Shown here piece after piece: positions 10,085-21,710 of a stretch of DNA of 64,000 bases. Every line of letters begins with the position of its first letter. Position 1 is the first letter of the stretch. Below the pieces are notes generated by a model, which worked only from the letters and a program-made list of their open reading frames with translations, made no database searches and was not told the origin of the DNA. The translations under genes and the position numbers were made by a program. The DNA comes from Astragalus membranaceus (lineage: Eukaryota > Streptophyta > Magnoliopsida > Fabales > Fabaceae), in assembly GCA_039519185.1 (NCBI GenBank), contig CM076846.1, positions 132,963,027 through 133,027,026 on the forward strand, written 5' to 3'.

Positions 10085-11470
10085 CATAATTTAGACCTCC
10101 GGCATTATAATCATTTTCATTTGACATATATAAACATATATATTCAGTCAATCCATCAGTCGGTGTACTCACACGCGTACTAGGGTTTCGGTTTTTCGAT
10201 CAAATGGGCTTTCAAAGTTCTTTTTCAAATCATGTGTTGAATGAGTTCAAAATAAGGTTTTCAGTAGTGGAATTCCTTTTTAAATGATTGAGAAAGAGAT
10301 TAGGAAAGGTTCGGGATCAAACGGTACGACGAAATGAGAAAACGGAAACCGGGGACAGATCCTCACGCACGGTCCGTGCCCAGAGACGCACGACCCGTGC
10401 GTGAAAACATTTCATTAATCCATTTTTTCCAGAAAGGTACGCACGGTCCGTGCCCAGGGGCGCACGATCCGTGCGTTCTGTAACAGTCCCAGATTTCACA
10501 GTTTTTCTCATTCTCGTTCTCCGTTTTCGCCCAATGCGATTCCTAATGTCAATCACTCCTGAAACTCAGAAAATGTCTAGGCATTCTAGAACACATATAC
10601 AAGACATTTCGTTTCAATGATTTCATCAAAATTCTCCATAAACCGTAAAACACCGTTTTGACTCAACATCGCTTTTCGGTTCTAAGTGTTTCGAAAACAG
10701 AAAATATGACCAAGGAATCCAATACCGAAAACAAGTTCAGAATAGTAAAATGCCATATCGTGAGTAGAACTCACCCGTTGACGATTTCGCTCGAAATTCC
10801 GATCGAACACGCGAAGACCGAAACACGAAGCACACTGACTGGCACTTAACAGAATCACCAACAGAGCTGCAGCAGTAAATCCTTCACTGAACCAGCAATA
10901 AACAACTTCAAGACAGCACTGAAGTAACTGGATTTCTTCCCAATTTCGAATGCTAAGGCACAAGGCTTCTAGGCTTCAAAACAACAACATGCAACTGAAG
11001 CAAATTCAGAACTCTATTTTCTTTGGCCTTAAAGCTTGATAAAAGAAAATGGAGATATAGAGTTAGGAGGAGAATCAGAGGCTGAAAGTGGTACCATTGG
11101 ATTCAGAAACGAAAATGGAGTAGGAATGGGTAAGAATCGCTTACATGCAATGGGGTTTTCAGCTGGACCTTGCTCTTCTCCTTCCTCAAGCTCGCGACCC
11201 TCTCTCTCTTTTCTCTCCTTGAGTTCAGCTTCCCATTTCCTTTCTTTTAAATTTTCTGGTGGAATGGTTAAGTGGCTGAAGGTTATGAATTAGGGAGTAT
11301 ATATACTGAGGGTGTGAAACTCCAATTTCGCCCTTCAGCTTAAACACTTAATTTGATCATGACTAAGCCATAATTAATCATAGAATAGGATTTGTTTGAC
11401 AATTTTCTCGACTATAAATCCCTGAGACATGACCAATTATTCCGACTCCGACCCGAAGTTCATCAGCCGA
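10085..11470 (-). repeat. Relic of a family B gypsy LTR
   Basis: Diverged copy of the LTRs at 23181-25630 and 29366-31813. Shared landmarks in the same order are GTACTCACACGCGTAC before a GGTTTTTCGA block, the AGGAAAGG segment, paired CGCACGG...CCGTGCG palindromes (10366-10400 and 10440-10476), a GTGAG.AGAACTCACCC block and a CT-rich tail near 11160-11250. The left edge is the Athila LTR, which probably inserted here. The right edge runs into LINE sequence near 11470-11480 and I cannot place it exactly. Confidence 0.65.
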
Positions 11471-11479
11471 TGCTGTCAA

Positions 11480-11544
11480 AGCTGCGTTTTGCAGCAGTAA
11501 ATCAGCGCTCCAATCCCAGGACCAGCGCCATCCTTCTTCCGTCC
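11480..11544 (-). pseudogene. LINE ORF2 fragment, 3' piece beyond the solo LTR
   Basis: If the solo LTR and one CGTCC copy are ignored, the minus-strand frame that ends at 14210 (EEFGQWT) continues here as a Trp-rich stretch with EEGWRWSWDW. This W-x-W-x-W pattern is the usual tail of plant L1-type reverse transcriptase proteins. The frame soon loses similarity near 11470. Confidence 0.6.
11540..11544. repeat. Target-site duplication CGTCC (left)
   Basis: CGTCC immediately precedes the LTR start TGTAACGCC and is repeated at 14210-14214 directly after the LTR end GTTACA. Confidence 0.9.
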
Positions 11545-14209
11545 TGTAACGCCCTAAAATAATTTAATTGATTAATTAATTAAATTATTGGAGGGATTCA
11601 ATATTTGTTTAAGTGGAATAAGTTATGTATAATTGTTTTATTGTAGGAGGCGAAAAGAATTAAAAAGGGTGGTGTGAAAAATGGGCCCAAGCCACTTAAG
11701 TGACCCAAGCCCATTCCCATTTATCCTAAAACCTAAGAATTAGCTCTCATTTTCAAGAAAGAAACAAAGGCAGCGAAACTGAGAGTGAGAGGAGAAGTGG
11801 TTGCGATTTCCAGCAAGAAGAAAAGAAGGGTTTTAATTCATCTTGGCTTTAGGTAAGTGCCTTTGATCCTTTTCCCTTCCATTTATTTAATTCTTCCAAG
11901 TGGTGGTCTCAAACCCTTCCTTTTTCCATTGTTGCGATTTTTCCCCATGAATTTTGTACTGGATGCGAATTGGTTAGAAGAGGAGGAAGGGGGGCTGCTG
12001 CGATTTTTGGTGACCTTGGCTCGTCGTGTTGCGGGGTTTTGTACGTGACGCATTCATCGTGGTTTCAGGCATACAAATTCGAGGTAAGGGTGAGCGTTTT
12101 CAATTTAATGTAATTGAGTATAAGAAGGGTTTGTGGGATTCTTGGTAGTGGTTGAATTTCGAAACTTACATGTTAGGAGGAATGATGGATTTAATTATTA
12201 TGTTGATATGCGAATTACCTTAGGAGGTGAGGAGATGAATTTTGCGAAATTGCCCTATGGTAGGAAGAGATGAGCTTCGAATTTTTAGTGGATGGGGTGT
12301 GGTTAAATTTGATGTTTGGTGAATTCTTGGTGTTGAAAAACAACTTTGATAAATTGAGTGATGTGAGTATGATTATTTGAATGATACCAAGAAATTGAAA
12401 TTTTACTATGTTGCTGTCCCCATAAAATTGTGTTGCTGTTTTTCAAATAGATATGTTGCTGTTATGCAGAATTATAGTTGCTGTTTTTTTTAAAATAGAT
12501 ATGTTGCTGTTATGCAGAATTATAGTTGCTGTTTTTTTTTAAAATAGATATGTTGCTGTTATGCAGAATTATTGTTGCTGTTTTTTTTAAAATAGATATG
12601 TTGCTGTTATGCAGAATTTATGTTGCTGTTTTTCCAAATAGTCATGTGCTGTTATGCAGAATTTTATAGTTGCTGTTTTTACCAATAAATTGCTGCTGTC
12701 ATGTTGCTGTTTTCACCAATAAAATGTTGCTGTTTTTACCAATAAATTGCTGCTGTCATGTTGCTGTTTTCACCAATAAAATGTTGCTGTTTTTACCAAT
12801 AAAATACTGCTGCCTTGCGATTTAAAGTTGCTGTTTTTGCTGCTGTTTCAGCCTATAAAAGCTACTGTATTTCACTATGTTTGCTGCTGTTTTTGAATTG
12901 CATTCTACTGCTGCCTTGCAATTTAAAGTTGCTGTTTTTGCCGCTGTTTTCAGCCTATAATAAGTGCTGTTTTTCCTCCACAAAATCGTGAAGCCTTGCT
13001 GTTTTTCTTCAAAAATAAATATGTGTTGTTGCTGAAATTTCTACCAAGAAAGGGTGCTGTTTTTCTTAAAAATAAATATGCGATGTTGCTGTTTCTTTCA
13101 AAAGAAAATATGTGCTGTCATGCTGTTTTTTTTTTTTCTACAAATAAATGATGCTGTTTTAATCGAGTAATGGTGCCGCTTTACAAATAAAATGATTTTG
13201 CTGTTGCTGTTTCTTTTGATTAAAAAGGCTGCCGTTTTATAAATAAGAAGTGTTGTTTCTCAAATTTTAAAGAAGTTGTTACGCGAACTTTAAATATGAT
13301 GTTTCATGATGATGTTGTGATAAATGGTGACGAACATGACGAGTTCACTTGATGAGTGTGTTTTATGATGACGATGACGAGTTCGCTTGATGAGTGTGTT
13401 TTATGATGACGATGATGAGTACTACAAGTGAGTGATTTTGGTGTTTTGCACATGTGTCCATGGTGTCTCATAGCATGTGCATCTTATGACGAATAGGCTT
13501 CGGCCTCTTAGTGACGGTGTGCCCATAGCGGCTTATTTATGACGAGAAAACAGTGACGGTGTGCCCATAGTGGCTTATTATGACGAGTATGGTACCATCA
13601 TGCATATGCCCAGGTGTGGGTTGCATCTTCATGCGCATCCATTTTTTTTTATGACGAGTGATGTGAATTGTGATCTTTTTTTGGTTTTGTGTGTAATGAC
13701 GATGAAGTTGATATTAATGATGATGTTGTGTGATAGTTTGCTCATATTACTCTGCTGTATGCTTAATTATATTTTGTTGAAAATTCTCACCCCTTCTGCT
13801 TGGAATGTTGCTCTATTGTGGCAACGCTGCAGGTGACTCCGATTGAAGGACATGCTGCCTTCCTTTATAGCCGTTGAGATGTTTTGAGTCGCTCTCTGAT
13901 ATTGTAACACCTAGGGGGCGGGGTTGAAGTTGATGATTTATTTAATTAACTGTTTTAATAATTTTATTGATATTTTGAGACGTGTTTGAGCGACTTTGGT
14001 GAGTTATTGCTATTTCCGCTGTGATGAGATTATTTTGAAGTTTGACTTTTGTGACGAATGCGTTGTTACACAAATGTTAATGGCGCAGGCGATGAGTTTT
14101 TATCAATGAAGATGTGACATTTCTTTTCTACTAATTAAATATTATTTTTTGAAAACGAAAGTACTCTGATAATGACGTGCAAATTAAGGGGTAGAAACGG
14201 GGTGTTACA
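11545..14209 (+). mobile_element. Solo LTR, family A gypsy
   Basis: 2665 bp bounded by TGTAACGCC and GGGTGTTACA with a perfect 5-bp duplication CGTCC on each side. No internal region or second LTR is present, so it is a solo LTR left by recombination between LTRs. It contains the TTGCTGTT-rich tract at 12405-13260, GATGACGA repeats at 13320-13420, and a duplicated GTGACGGTGTGCCCATAG block at 13512-13575. The end (about 13890-14209) is the near-exact reverse complement of 62512-62830. Frames inside it are not supported as genes. Confidence 0.93.
12405..13260. repeat. TTGCTGTT-rich degenerate tandem repeats
   Basis: Many copies of a TTGCTGTT core in changing contexts: about 46-bp units with ATGTTGCTGTTATGCAG at 12450-12620, then units with TTTTACCAATAAA at 12670-12800, then looser units. 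The same tract appears inverted at 63590-64000. Confidence 0.9.
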
Positions 14210-14995
14210 CGTCCACTGCCCAAACTCCTCCACCTTAGCCTCCTTTGCCCTGCAACAATTATATATATCCGGAAATAAATCTGCCAATCGTTCCCTCCCA
14301 ATCCAAGCATCCTTCCAAAACCTCACCAAGTTACCTTTGCCTGTTTTAATTTTTACCAAGTCACTAAGCCAATTTTCTTGCAAGTTAATGTCCTCACCAA
14401 GTAGACACAAATCCCTCCACCATAACGATTTCTTCTCCCACCCTCTTCTACTCTCGGTAATGTCGGGCCATCTCCCTCTTAAACCATACTTCTCCACCAA
14501 AACCTCCTTCCAAATGGGATTATTTTCCTCAACCAAAATTCTCCATCGCCACTTTGTTAATAAAGCCACGTTGAACACTTCTAAATTTTTCACCCCCAAA
14601 CCCCCCTTTTCTTTAGGTAGGAAAATAGTTTCCCATCTCACCCAAGCCAACTTTTTATTCTCCTCCTCACCTCCCCAAAGGAATCTTCTTTGAATCTTCG
14701 TAATCTTCGTAATGACCTTCTTTGGTGCTTTGTTAAATGAAAAGAAGTACAACGGAAGCGATGCAAGGACCGAATTTATAAGTGTAACACGTCCTCCGAT
14801 AGATAATTGCCTACTTTTCCAATTATTTAACCTTGCCTTAATTGAGTCTATTATGGGTTGCCACGTACTCAATCTCCTCGGATTCGCTCCAACCGGTTTC
14901 CCCAAAAATTTAAAGGGAACCGATCCCACCTTGCATGCCAAAAATTGAGATATTCCTTCCATGGCTCTCTCTTCTAATTAGGATTTGATTTGCCC
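14210..14995 (-). pseudogene. LINE (L1-type) ORF2 fragment, RT C-terminal region
   Basis: On the minus strand the protein shows the conserved region downstream of the LINE RT core: VPFKFLGKPVGANPRR, VTLINSVLASLPLYFFS, QRRFLWGG, LAWVRWETI, EKGGLGVKNL, LLTKWRWR and later WLSDLVKIKTGKGNLVRFWKD. It starts abruptly near 14985 after an in-frame stop, so the endonuclease and RT active site are missing, as expected for a 5'-truncated LINE. The frame is then cut by the solo LTR at 14209 and continues at 11544. TSDs and a poly(A) tail were not identified. Confidence 0.85.
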
Positions 14996-14999
14996 GGAA

Positions 15000-15570
15000 T
15001 TTAGAGAAAAGTTAACAATTGATATATTTTGATATAATAACAAATAATATTTTAACTTATTAATATATATATATATATATATATAAAACTCTATTAATAT
15101 ATATTATTTTATTAAAAATAATGTATTCATTCATTTAATCTTCTAAAAAATTAATATATTCTCGCCGCATCACAATAGGGAGTAATTCTTAGTACTCTAA
15201 GTCATTAGTTTTTTAAAAGTTGACAAAAAATGAATGTCATATTTAGTTTTTAATGTAATATTAATTAATTTCTTCAATTGTACCTACTAATTAACATTTT
15301 GTGTACTAATATCTAATAATTATCATTTATTCTGCATGTATGATATGTAAATAGAGTAATAATTATGGATTGAAGATAAGAAAGCTACGCTTCAAGGATA
15401 TTTATAGCCAAATCCAGTAAGCAAGGCATCAAGGGACACCAGCTTTAAATGCGGGTTGGTATTAGTCCATGCTACTTTCCTTACATTTTCTCACTTCTCT
15501 TACGCACTAAGCATTCCTATTTCCTTCGCGGAAAGGATAAACCTTGTTTTCTTCTTTTGTTACAAAAAAT
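15000..15570. other. AT-rich intergenic and upstream region
   Basis: Between the LINE fragment and the promoter of the RING gene. It contains an (AT)n run at about 15064-15085 and no recognisable coding sequence. It may hold distal promoter elements of the downstream gene, but none is specifically supported. Confidence 0.5.
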
Positions 15571-15582
15571 CTTCATAGATCT

Positions 15583-15694
15583 TCTATATATATACCATTA
15601 TATATTCTATATATAACTATATAAATCTTTATGTTATATATATAATAACGGTTCGGTCGGTTCCTTAAACCCAACACCCCCCCCCCCCCCCCCC
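15583..15694 (+). promoter_or_regulatory. Putative core promoter and poly-C tract of RING-H2 gene
   Basis: TATATATATA at about 15585 and CTATATAAATC at about 15618 are TATA candidates 120-155 bp before the start codon. An uninterrupted run of 18 C residues lies at 15677-15694, only 44 bp before the ATG, probably in the 5' UTR. Which TATA is used cannot be told from sequence alone. Confidence 0.5.
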
Positions 15695-15738
15695 ACGTAG
15701 AAACAGCTAGCACCTCAAATTCTGAGATAGATACCCAG

Positions 15739-17437
15739 ATGGAATTCGTGGCAAATCAATGCCCTTTGTTGGGTTCCCTTGGGAATTTCATTGAGAAAAT
15801 CAAAAGGGTTGTTTGCCTTGTCGTCTCTGTCATCATTGGCCACATCTTTTCTGCGATCTTAACCTTCTGCTTTGCATTTGGTATATATAATCCCCCTTCT
15901 CTATTTTCTCCCATGCTTTTTCCCTCTCAATGCTTCCTGTTCAATTGTGTGAGTTTGTGTTTGTACGAGGTTGTCTTTTAATTTGTTGTCCGCAATTATA
16001 TATATAATTCATGGGTCTTTTCGTTTGAGACAAAGAAAAACACATTTTGGTTTTGTTTATGTGAAAAAGATGAAAACTTGTGTGTGGGTTTATGGTGGTC
16101 TGTTTTGTTTGCATATCTTGCTTTACATGTGTTGTCTTCTATCTGTTTTCAAATCATCCAAAAATTTGATTTGATTTTTTACAAAAATCCCATGTTGTAA
16201 AAATATTTGATGTTATTAAGGTTTTTTTTGTTGGCACTTGGCAGTGGGCACTTTGTTAGGGGCTATGACTGGAGCCATGATAGGCCAAGAGACAGAGAGT
16301 GGTTTCATTAGAGGTGCTGCTGTTGGTGCCATGTCAGGAGCTGTTTTCTCCATTGAAGTCTTTGAATGTTCTCTTGATCTTTGGCAATCTGATGAATCTG
16401 GAATTGGCTGTCTCTTATACTTGGTCAGTAACATGCTTTCAGACCTTAATTTTTGCTAAAAAATTGTTAAGTTCTTTGGAGTCCCATGAGATTTGAATAA
16501 TCAATTTGAGTTTTTTTACGCAGATTGATGTTATGACAAGTCTAGTGAGTGGGAGACTTGTGCGTGAAAGAATAGGTCCAGCAATGTTAAGTGCTGTTCA
16601 AAGCCAGGTAATTTTGCTTTGTCCAACATATAAGCAATGAGATAGAAATTTGGTTATGCACTTGAGTTACCTTGTTGATGCCTTTTCCAGATGGGTGGTG
16701 AAGAAATGAGCTTTGATGAGGTTTCAAATTTCTTTGATATTGGGAGTGCCAGAGGTTTATCAGGAGCTTCAGTTGAAAAGATCCCAACAATCACAATTAC
16801 TAATGACAACAATGTTGATTCTTCTGGTGATAGAGTTTGCTCAGTTTGTCTTCAGGTTTGTTATTGTTTGTGGTGTATTTTTCACTTTAAATTTATGTGG
16901 TTTTGTTTGTATACATTGAAATCTTGTCGACAAGATTTTAAATAAAGTGACCGCGAGCGATCTGTACCACACATTAAAACCTGTTTAATCCTTAAGACTC
17001 AACTAAACTGACAATAGACAAAATTGTTAGGTGATATGATTATTCGAGTTTGAATCTGTAACCTAACAGTTGTGCATGTGAGTTTCAGGTGGCACTTGTC
17101 ACTCGGTCTACAGACTAGAAAAAAATCTGTTTATGTAAAATCTGTTTATGTATTTGTGACTGCAACATAATTGCAATTGAGGCCAAATGAGTCATATTTG
17201 ATCATAATTTTCTCTGTAATATCAAGAATTGCGACGCTGCTGCCGCGAGTTATAAATTTTGATTGTTAAAGTTATGTAATTTGAAATTGATATTATGAAT
17301 TTGTGAAATTTCAGGATTTCCAGGTTGGGGAGATAGTGAGAAGCTTGCCTGATTGTCATCACATGTTTCACCTACCTTGCATTGACAAGTGGCTCATTAA
17401 GCATGGCTCTTGCCCTTTATGCAGGAGAGATCTATAG
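15739..17437 (+). CDS. NEP1-interacting protein-like RING-H2 E3 ubiquitin ligase (ATL-related), five exons
   Basis: Exons 15739-15880, 16245-16423, 16524-16607, 16691-16855 and 17315-17437 join in frame through GT-AG introns to give 230 residues. Residues about 22-47 are a hydrophobic membrane segment (VVCLVVSVIIGHIFSAILTF). Residues about 48-86 are the glycine-rich block typical of the family (GTLLGAMTGAMIGQETESGF, AAVGAMSGAVFS). The C-terminus is a RING-H2 finger with C185, C188, C204, H206, H209, C212, C223 and C226. Plant NIP1/NIP2-type proteins are described as membrane-anchored RING proteins, in Arabidopsis linked to the plastid-encoded RNA polymerase through NEP1; E3 activity is inferred from the RING. 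Length matches the family (about 220-240). All ligands are present and there are no internal stops, so the gene looks functional. It is the only intact host gene here, flanked on both sides by transposon relics. Confidence 0.92.
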
Positions 17438-18110
17438 TTTTGTATATGCAAAAGGTTCTATCATTGTTTATAAGCGCATTTACTTTTAGGAACATATACT
17501 TGGTTAGTAGGAACCAACCAACCTCTCCCCATGACATTTATGAGTGGCATCATTGTAATAAGTTAGTGGAAGGAAATTTTTGACATATATCTGTTTGCAA
17601 TTTCTTGTGTATATATTATTTTCTTATTTTTCAGCTTGGAATAATAGATATGAAACCGTTTACCAACAACCGAGTTTGGTCTAGTATATGACTAAAGAAA
17701 GCAAATGTGTTATATCAAAGTAAAAACAGAATAAACAAATCAAAGTATAAAAAAAAAAGTGATATGGATCACATTGTAACTGTAACTGAAACCAAACTAT
17801 CCTAAAAAGTCAAGGTAAATCAAAACCTGTCAAAACAATACATCAAAAATAAACAATAGTGTTGACAAGGAATATGTAATAATGAATAATAATGTTGAAG
17901 TGATATTGAAGAAAGCATAGAATCAGCTGAAGGGAAAATGAGTCCAAAGTTGGTTACTAGTGGAGGGAATATTATTCCCATGCTGAGGAGAGAGGATAGT
18001 GGATTTGAGTAACTAGCTAACAGAGTTTATGGCCTAAGATACGATGCTTTGTTAAATAAATTGCTATGTGAGTGGCTTGCAAGAGGTTCATGGTCCTATC
18101 TACAGCCAAG
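17438..18110. other. 3' UTR and intergenic region
   Basis: AT-rich sequence after the RING gene. The first 150-200 bp probably hold the 3' UTR and polyadenylation site, but no clear AATAAA signal was found. No other gene or repeat is evident. Confidence 0.5.
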
Positions 18111-18366
18111 TTGTTTGAGGAAAAGTACAAGCTGAACCATAGGCCTACACACACACACACACTGATATGAATTGTTGGTTCCTGTGTATTTGTTTCCCGT
18201 GGTAGGGGATGATTTAATTTTGGGAGCTACTTGGCTAGCTACCTTAGGACCTCATGTGGCTGACTATTCTACTTTGAGTTTGAAATTTTTCCATGTAGGG
18301 CGTTTTATTACTTTGACAGATGAAAAGGACAGAGAGCTCCATCAATTAAGAAGGATGGAGTTATGA
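18110..18366 (+). pseudogene. Reina-type gypsy protease fragment
   Basis: The frame 18172-18366 encodes VPVYLFPVVGDDLILGATWL and ATLGPHVADYSTLSLKF, characteristic of the protease C-terminal part and linker of Reina-type chromoviruses. The catalytic DTG end and the downstream RT are not found nearby. With the integrase pieces at 20670-21312, 23115-23180 and 31814-32160 it marks one old, heavily deleted element on the plus strand. Confidence 0.65.
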
Positions 18367-20640
18367 TGGATTTTCTGAAGCAAGTAGGGCTTGTTGTGGG
18401 ACTGGCGTGCTAGAGGTTTCAATATTATTGTGCAATCAAAAATCAGGGATTTTCAACGACTGACGTGACCGACTCACTGGATGTTGGGCCCGACCCACTG
18501 GGAGTTGATCAGTCTTGGCCTACAGAGTTAGAGCTGGCAAAGCAGGCTACCCAATCCGCATCGGGCCGGCTTGTGATGGGCTTGGGCTGGGCTAAGAAGC
18601 CCGTGTTGAAATTCTGGCCATTAAGTTGTGTGCCTCTGGACTCTGTTTCTCAATATGCTCCTATCACCTTTTCTCACAGTATTTCTGAAAATCCTTCTAT
18701 GTGGAAATAGTAATATCTGCAAGTGCAAATATGTGGATTTAATTTTTGGCAATATCTGAAATATCCAATAGTAAGTAGCTATATTATGTCTTCGAAAGTT
18801 AGATTGTAGTTTTGTTTGGAGTAACCAAATAGAAATCTATAATGCTTCATATTGTTGTCTATTTATTATTAACAAAGATAAATGCAGCATATACTTTTTT
18901 TCGGGGGTGTAAACACATGACTTAATATTGCATTTTCAGCCTTCTATTCTGTGATTCTGAAAGTGAAAATTAGTGTATTAATTTGATTCTTAGAGCTGAA
19001 GCAATATTAATACCACAAGTATTTGCTTATTTATTTGATTTTTTGGTAGTCTGAAACCTGCAATTCAAGGAAAGAGAAGAGTGGGGAGAGGAGGGGGAGG
19101 GAGAGCGGGAGAGAGAGAGAGAGAGACCAATTTGAAATTTTTGAAAAATTATTTTGTTTGAAGAAAAAATTAAACAATATTTTTTTTTAAAGAATATTTT
19201 TTTGCAAGAAAGGAATTTCAAATTATTCACTTTTAAGTGATATTTCAAATTCTCTAAATTTAGTCTTACTAAAATACCTCATAAAATCAATTCATTTTGA
19301 AAATTCCCCATATTTATTATCCAAACAAGTTTAAAGAAGTCATTGTTTTCAAACTGTTAGAATGATGTTTGACAGAAAAGAAAAGGAAGCTCCGCCAGGC
19401 AATATTCTACTATTGACTGATCTGTTTAGAGGATAGCAGAGAGCAAGAGGGGAGTACAGTGAGTGCCGGAATTCGCCCGTGTAGGGAACTGCCCTAGCCA
19501 ATTGCAAATGTCTTTCTTCGAATTCTATGTCTTAAGCATAGTGCACGAAAGAAGAGTCTCGACAGAGTCCTTAACCAATCAACAAGGCCACTCCCATTGG
19601 TCCTAGTTAGCCTCTTTCCTCCCTGATTGGCTTTCTTGCCCGGAATGCGGGAGTCACTCTCCTTATTTGGTTTGAAGCATTTGAATTACCCTCTTAAATT
19701 ACATTACCTTAAAAAATTGCCTCATCCAAACACACTCTAGAGGAATATGTTCAATGTGTTCATAATGGGGGCAATCGTGTTCATACATTCGTTTGTCTAA
19801 ATTTCGAATGACAATTGCAATGTTCGTAGTTGTGTTTTTTCGTATTCCTGAATCCGTGTTCTTACATTACTTTGTCTCAGTTTCGAGTGACATTCTTAAA
19901 TTGTGTCAATAATGGTGCAAGTATGTATGTGCTTAATAATTCAGATACACTAACGGGGCTTAGCAGTTAGCATGCAAATTGGACAAGAAACTTATAGTAT
20001 AGTGTGCATGGAATTTAATAGTTCTATCACCCATACTGAAATTTAATATTTAAATTAATTATTCTGGTTTTTTTAATTAAAAAACAGATTTGTACTTGCA
20101 GCAAACGTTCTAAGACTTTTATTACAATGCAAAACTAAACTCTTAAATATATTATTGAGAAATTTGATCGCAAACATTAATCATTTTTTGACGCGACATT
20201 AATCATTTAGAGTGTAAGAAATTTTTGTAAAAAAAATTATTCTTGGGTTTTCAATAACTATAACTGGGGGTCATGTAAGTTAATCTTCTTCACGGTTAAC
20301 ATGTTAGTAATATTAATATAATTAGGATTTTCAAAATCGGACCAGACATCAAATTATGACTGGTACTGACTCGGAGTTAAAAGTTTGAATGTTGGACCAG
20401 AGTTAAAAGTTCGCCCTGTCAATGCACTTCTCTAGTTCAAAGGATATTAATCCTGTACTCGCATCCATTGCTTACTTTGGTGTTATTGTAGAGATTTGAG
20501 TGCTTGATTACTGTAAATTTAAAGTGTCTATTTTTAAATGTAAGTGGATTAACAACAATAGTGGTGTATTTACTGACGAAATGAGATTTACACTAATGGA
20601 CTTTGACAAGGTAAGTTATAAGGATGAACCTTCATCATGA
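18367..20640. other. Unrecognised region between gypsy fragments
   Basis: By position this should hold the RT and RNase H of the Reina-type relic, but I recognise no such frame. A short GA-rich microsatellite lies at about 19090-19128. The open frame at 18465-18710 has no recognisable similarity. The region is mostly AT-rich with no clear terminal repeats, so it may be replaced or strongly decayed sequence. Confidence 0.4.
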
Positions 20641-20669
20641 TTCATGGCTGACCAAGCAAAATAAGTTTT

Positions 20670-21312
20670 CTATATTACAAGGGTACATTAGTGTTGCCTG
20701 CTGCCAGTTCCCTCATTACTAAAGTATTGCATGATTACCATAGTTCCCCTATTGGAGGTCATACAGAGGTTGCTCGCACTACTGCTCGTATGGTGACCCA
20801 ACTTTTTTAGCCTAAGATGAAACACAACATCAAAGAATTTGTACAACAACGTGCTACAACGTCAAAAAACTAAGATTCGCAATACCCTCCATACGGGTTT
20901 GTTGCAGCCCTTACCAATACCTCAACGGGTTTGGGAGGATGTAGTTATGAACTCCATCACTTTGTCACATGGATTCATAGTTATTATGGTGGTTATGGAT
21001 AGACTTTCGAAGTATGCTCACTTGGTAGCATTGAAGTCTGGCTATACTAGAAAAATAGTTGCAGCTATGAATACCGTTGTTAAGCTCCGTGGACTACCCA
21101 AGCTAGTTTTCTCAGATCGAGACAAGGTATTTACCCGTAACTTCTGGCGGAAATTGTCCCAACTACAAGGCACCACCAACTACAAGGCACCACATTGGCC
21201 AAGTCTTCAGCTTATCACCCTTAATCTGATGGGAAATCTTTGGTCCTCAATAAGTGCCTAGATATGTAGTTGAGATGTTTTACATTCACCAATCCTAAGG
21301 GATGGTATAAGA
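20670..21312 (+). pseudogene. Reina-type gypsy integrase, first segment (broken)
   Basis: Frames at 20690-20840 encode the integrase zinc-binding region (VLPAASSLITKVLHDYHSSP, IGGHTEVARTTARM). After a stop the frame 20839-21261 gives the integrase core with IPQRVWEDVVMNSI, VVMDRLSKYAHLVAL and LVFSDRDKVFTRNFW. Frameshifts and a duplicated CAAGGCACCA segment near 21166-21192 break it. The last recognisable part (RCFTFTNPKGW in another frame) runs straight into the SIRE solo LTR at 21313. The pattern continues after that LTR at 23115. Confidence 0.8.
21308..21312. repeat. Target-site duplication TAAGA (left)
   Basis: TAAGA directly precedes the LTR start TGTTGAACC and recurs at 23115-23119 right after its end CCAACA. 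Confidence 0.9.
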
Positions 21313-21710
21313 TGTTGAACCAAGGACAAACACTCTTTGTTTTGAATGATAACAAATATATCTTGTCTACTAATGGTTGCAGCTGTATGAAAGTACAGGT
21401 TCAAGCTGAATAAAGTACAGAACGGGAATCAAAAAGCATGAAGCATTAAAGTGGAGCAGCTTGGAGAAGAAGCCACCTTTGAAGATGAAGACCTAATTTT
21501 TTATCCGCTTTCAATAGGGCCAAGTGTAAGGTCCTATCACTTAAGGTCTATGACATGTTAATAGCTGAGAGATGATTTTTGAAAACATGCATCATGCATC
21601 AAAATTAGGGTTTTGAAAATATGTTAAGCATGCATGGCAAGCTTTGGAAAATATTTTATGCATGCATGGCAAAGCCCTAAACCTAAAAATAATTTTGTGG
21701 AAAGCTAGAA

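Noticed and set aside
10658..11293. Short open frames near the CT-rich tail
   Set aside because: Located in a relic LTR matching family B; not conserved as protein between the copies.
13561..13836. 91-codon frame in the solo LTR
   Set aside because: Within an LTR, and the corresponding region of the LTR at 62512-64000 does not preserve the frame.
18465..18710. 81-codon open frame as a small gene
   Set aside because: No recognisable domain, no splice or promoter context, and it lies within an eroded gypsy relic.
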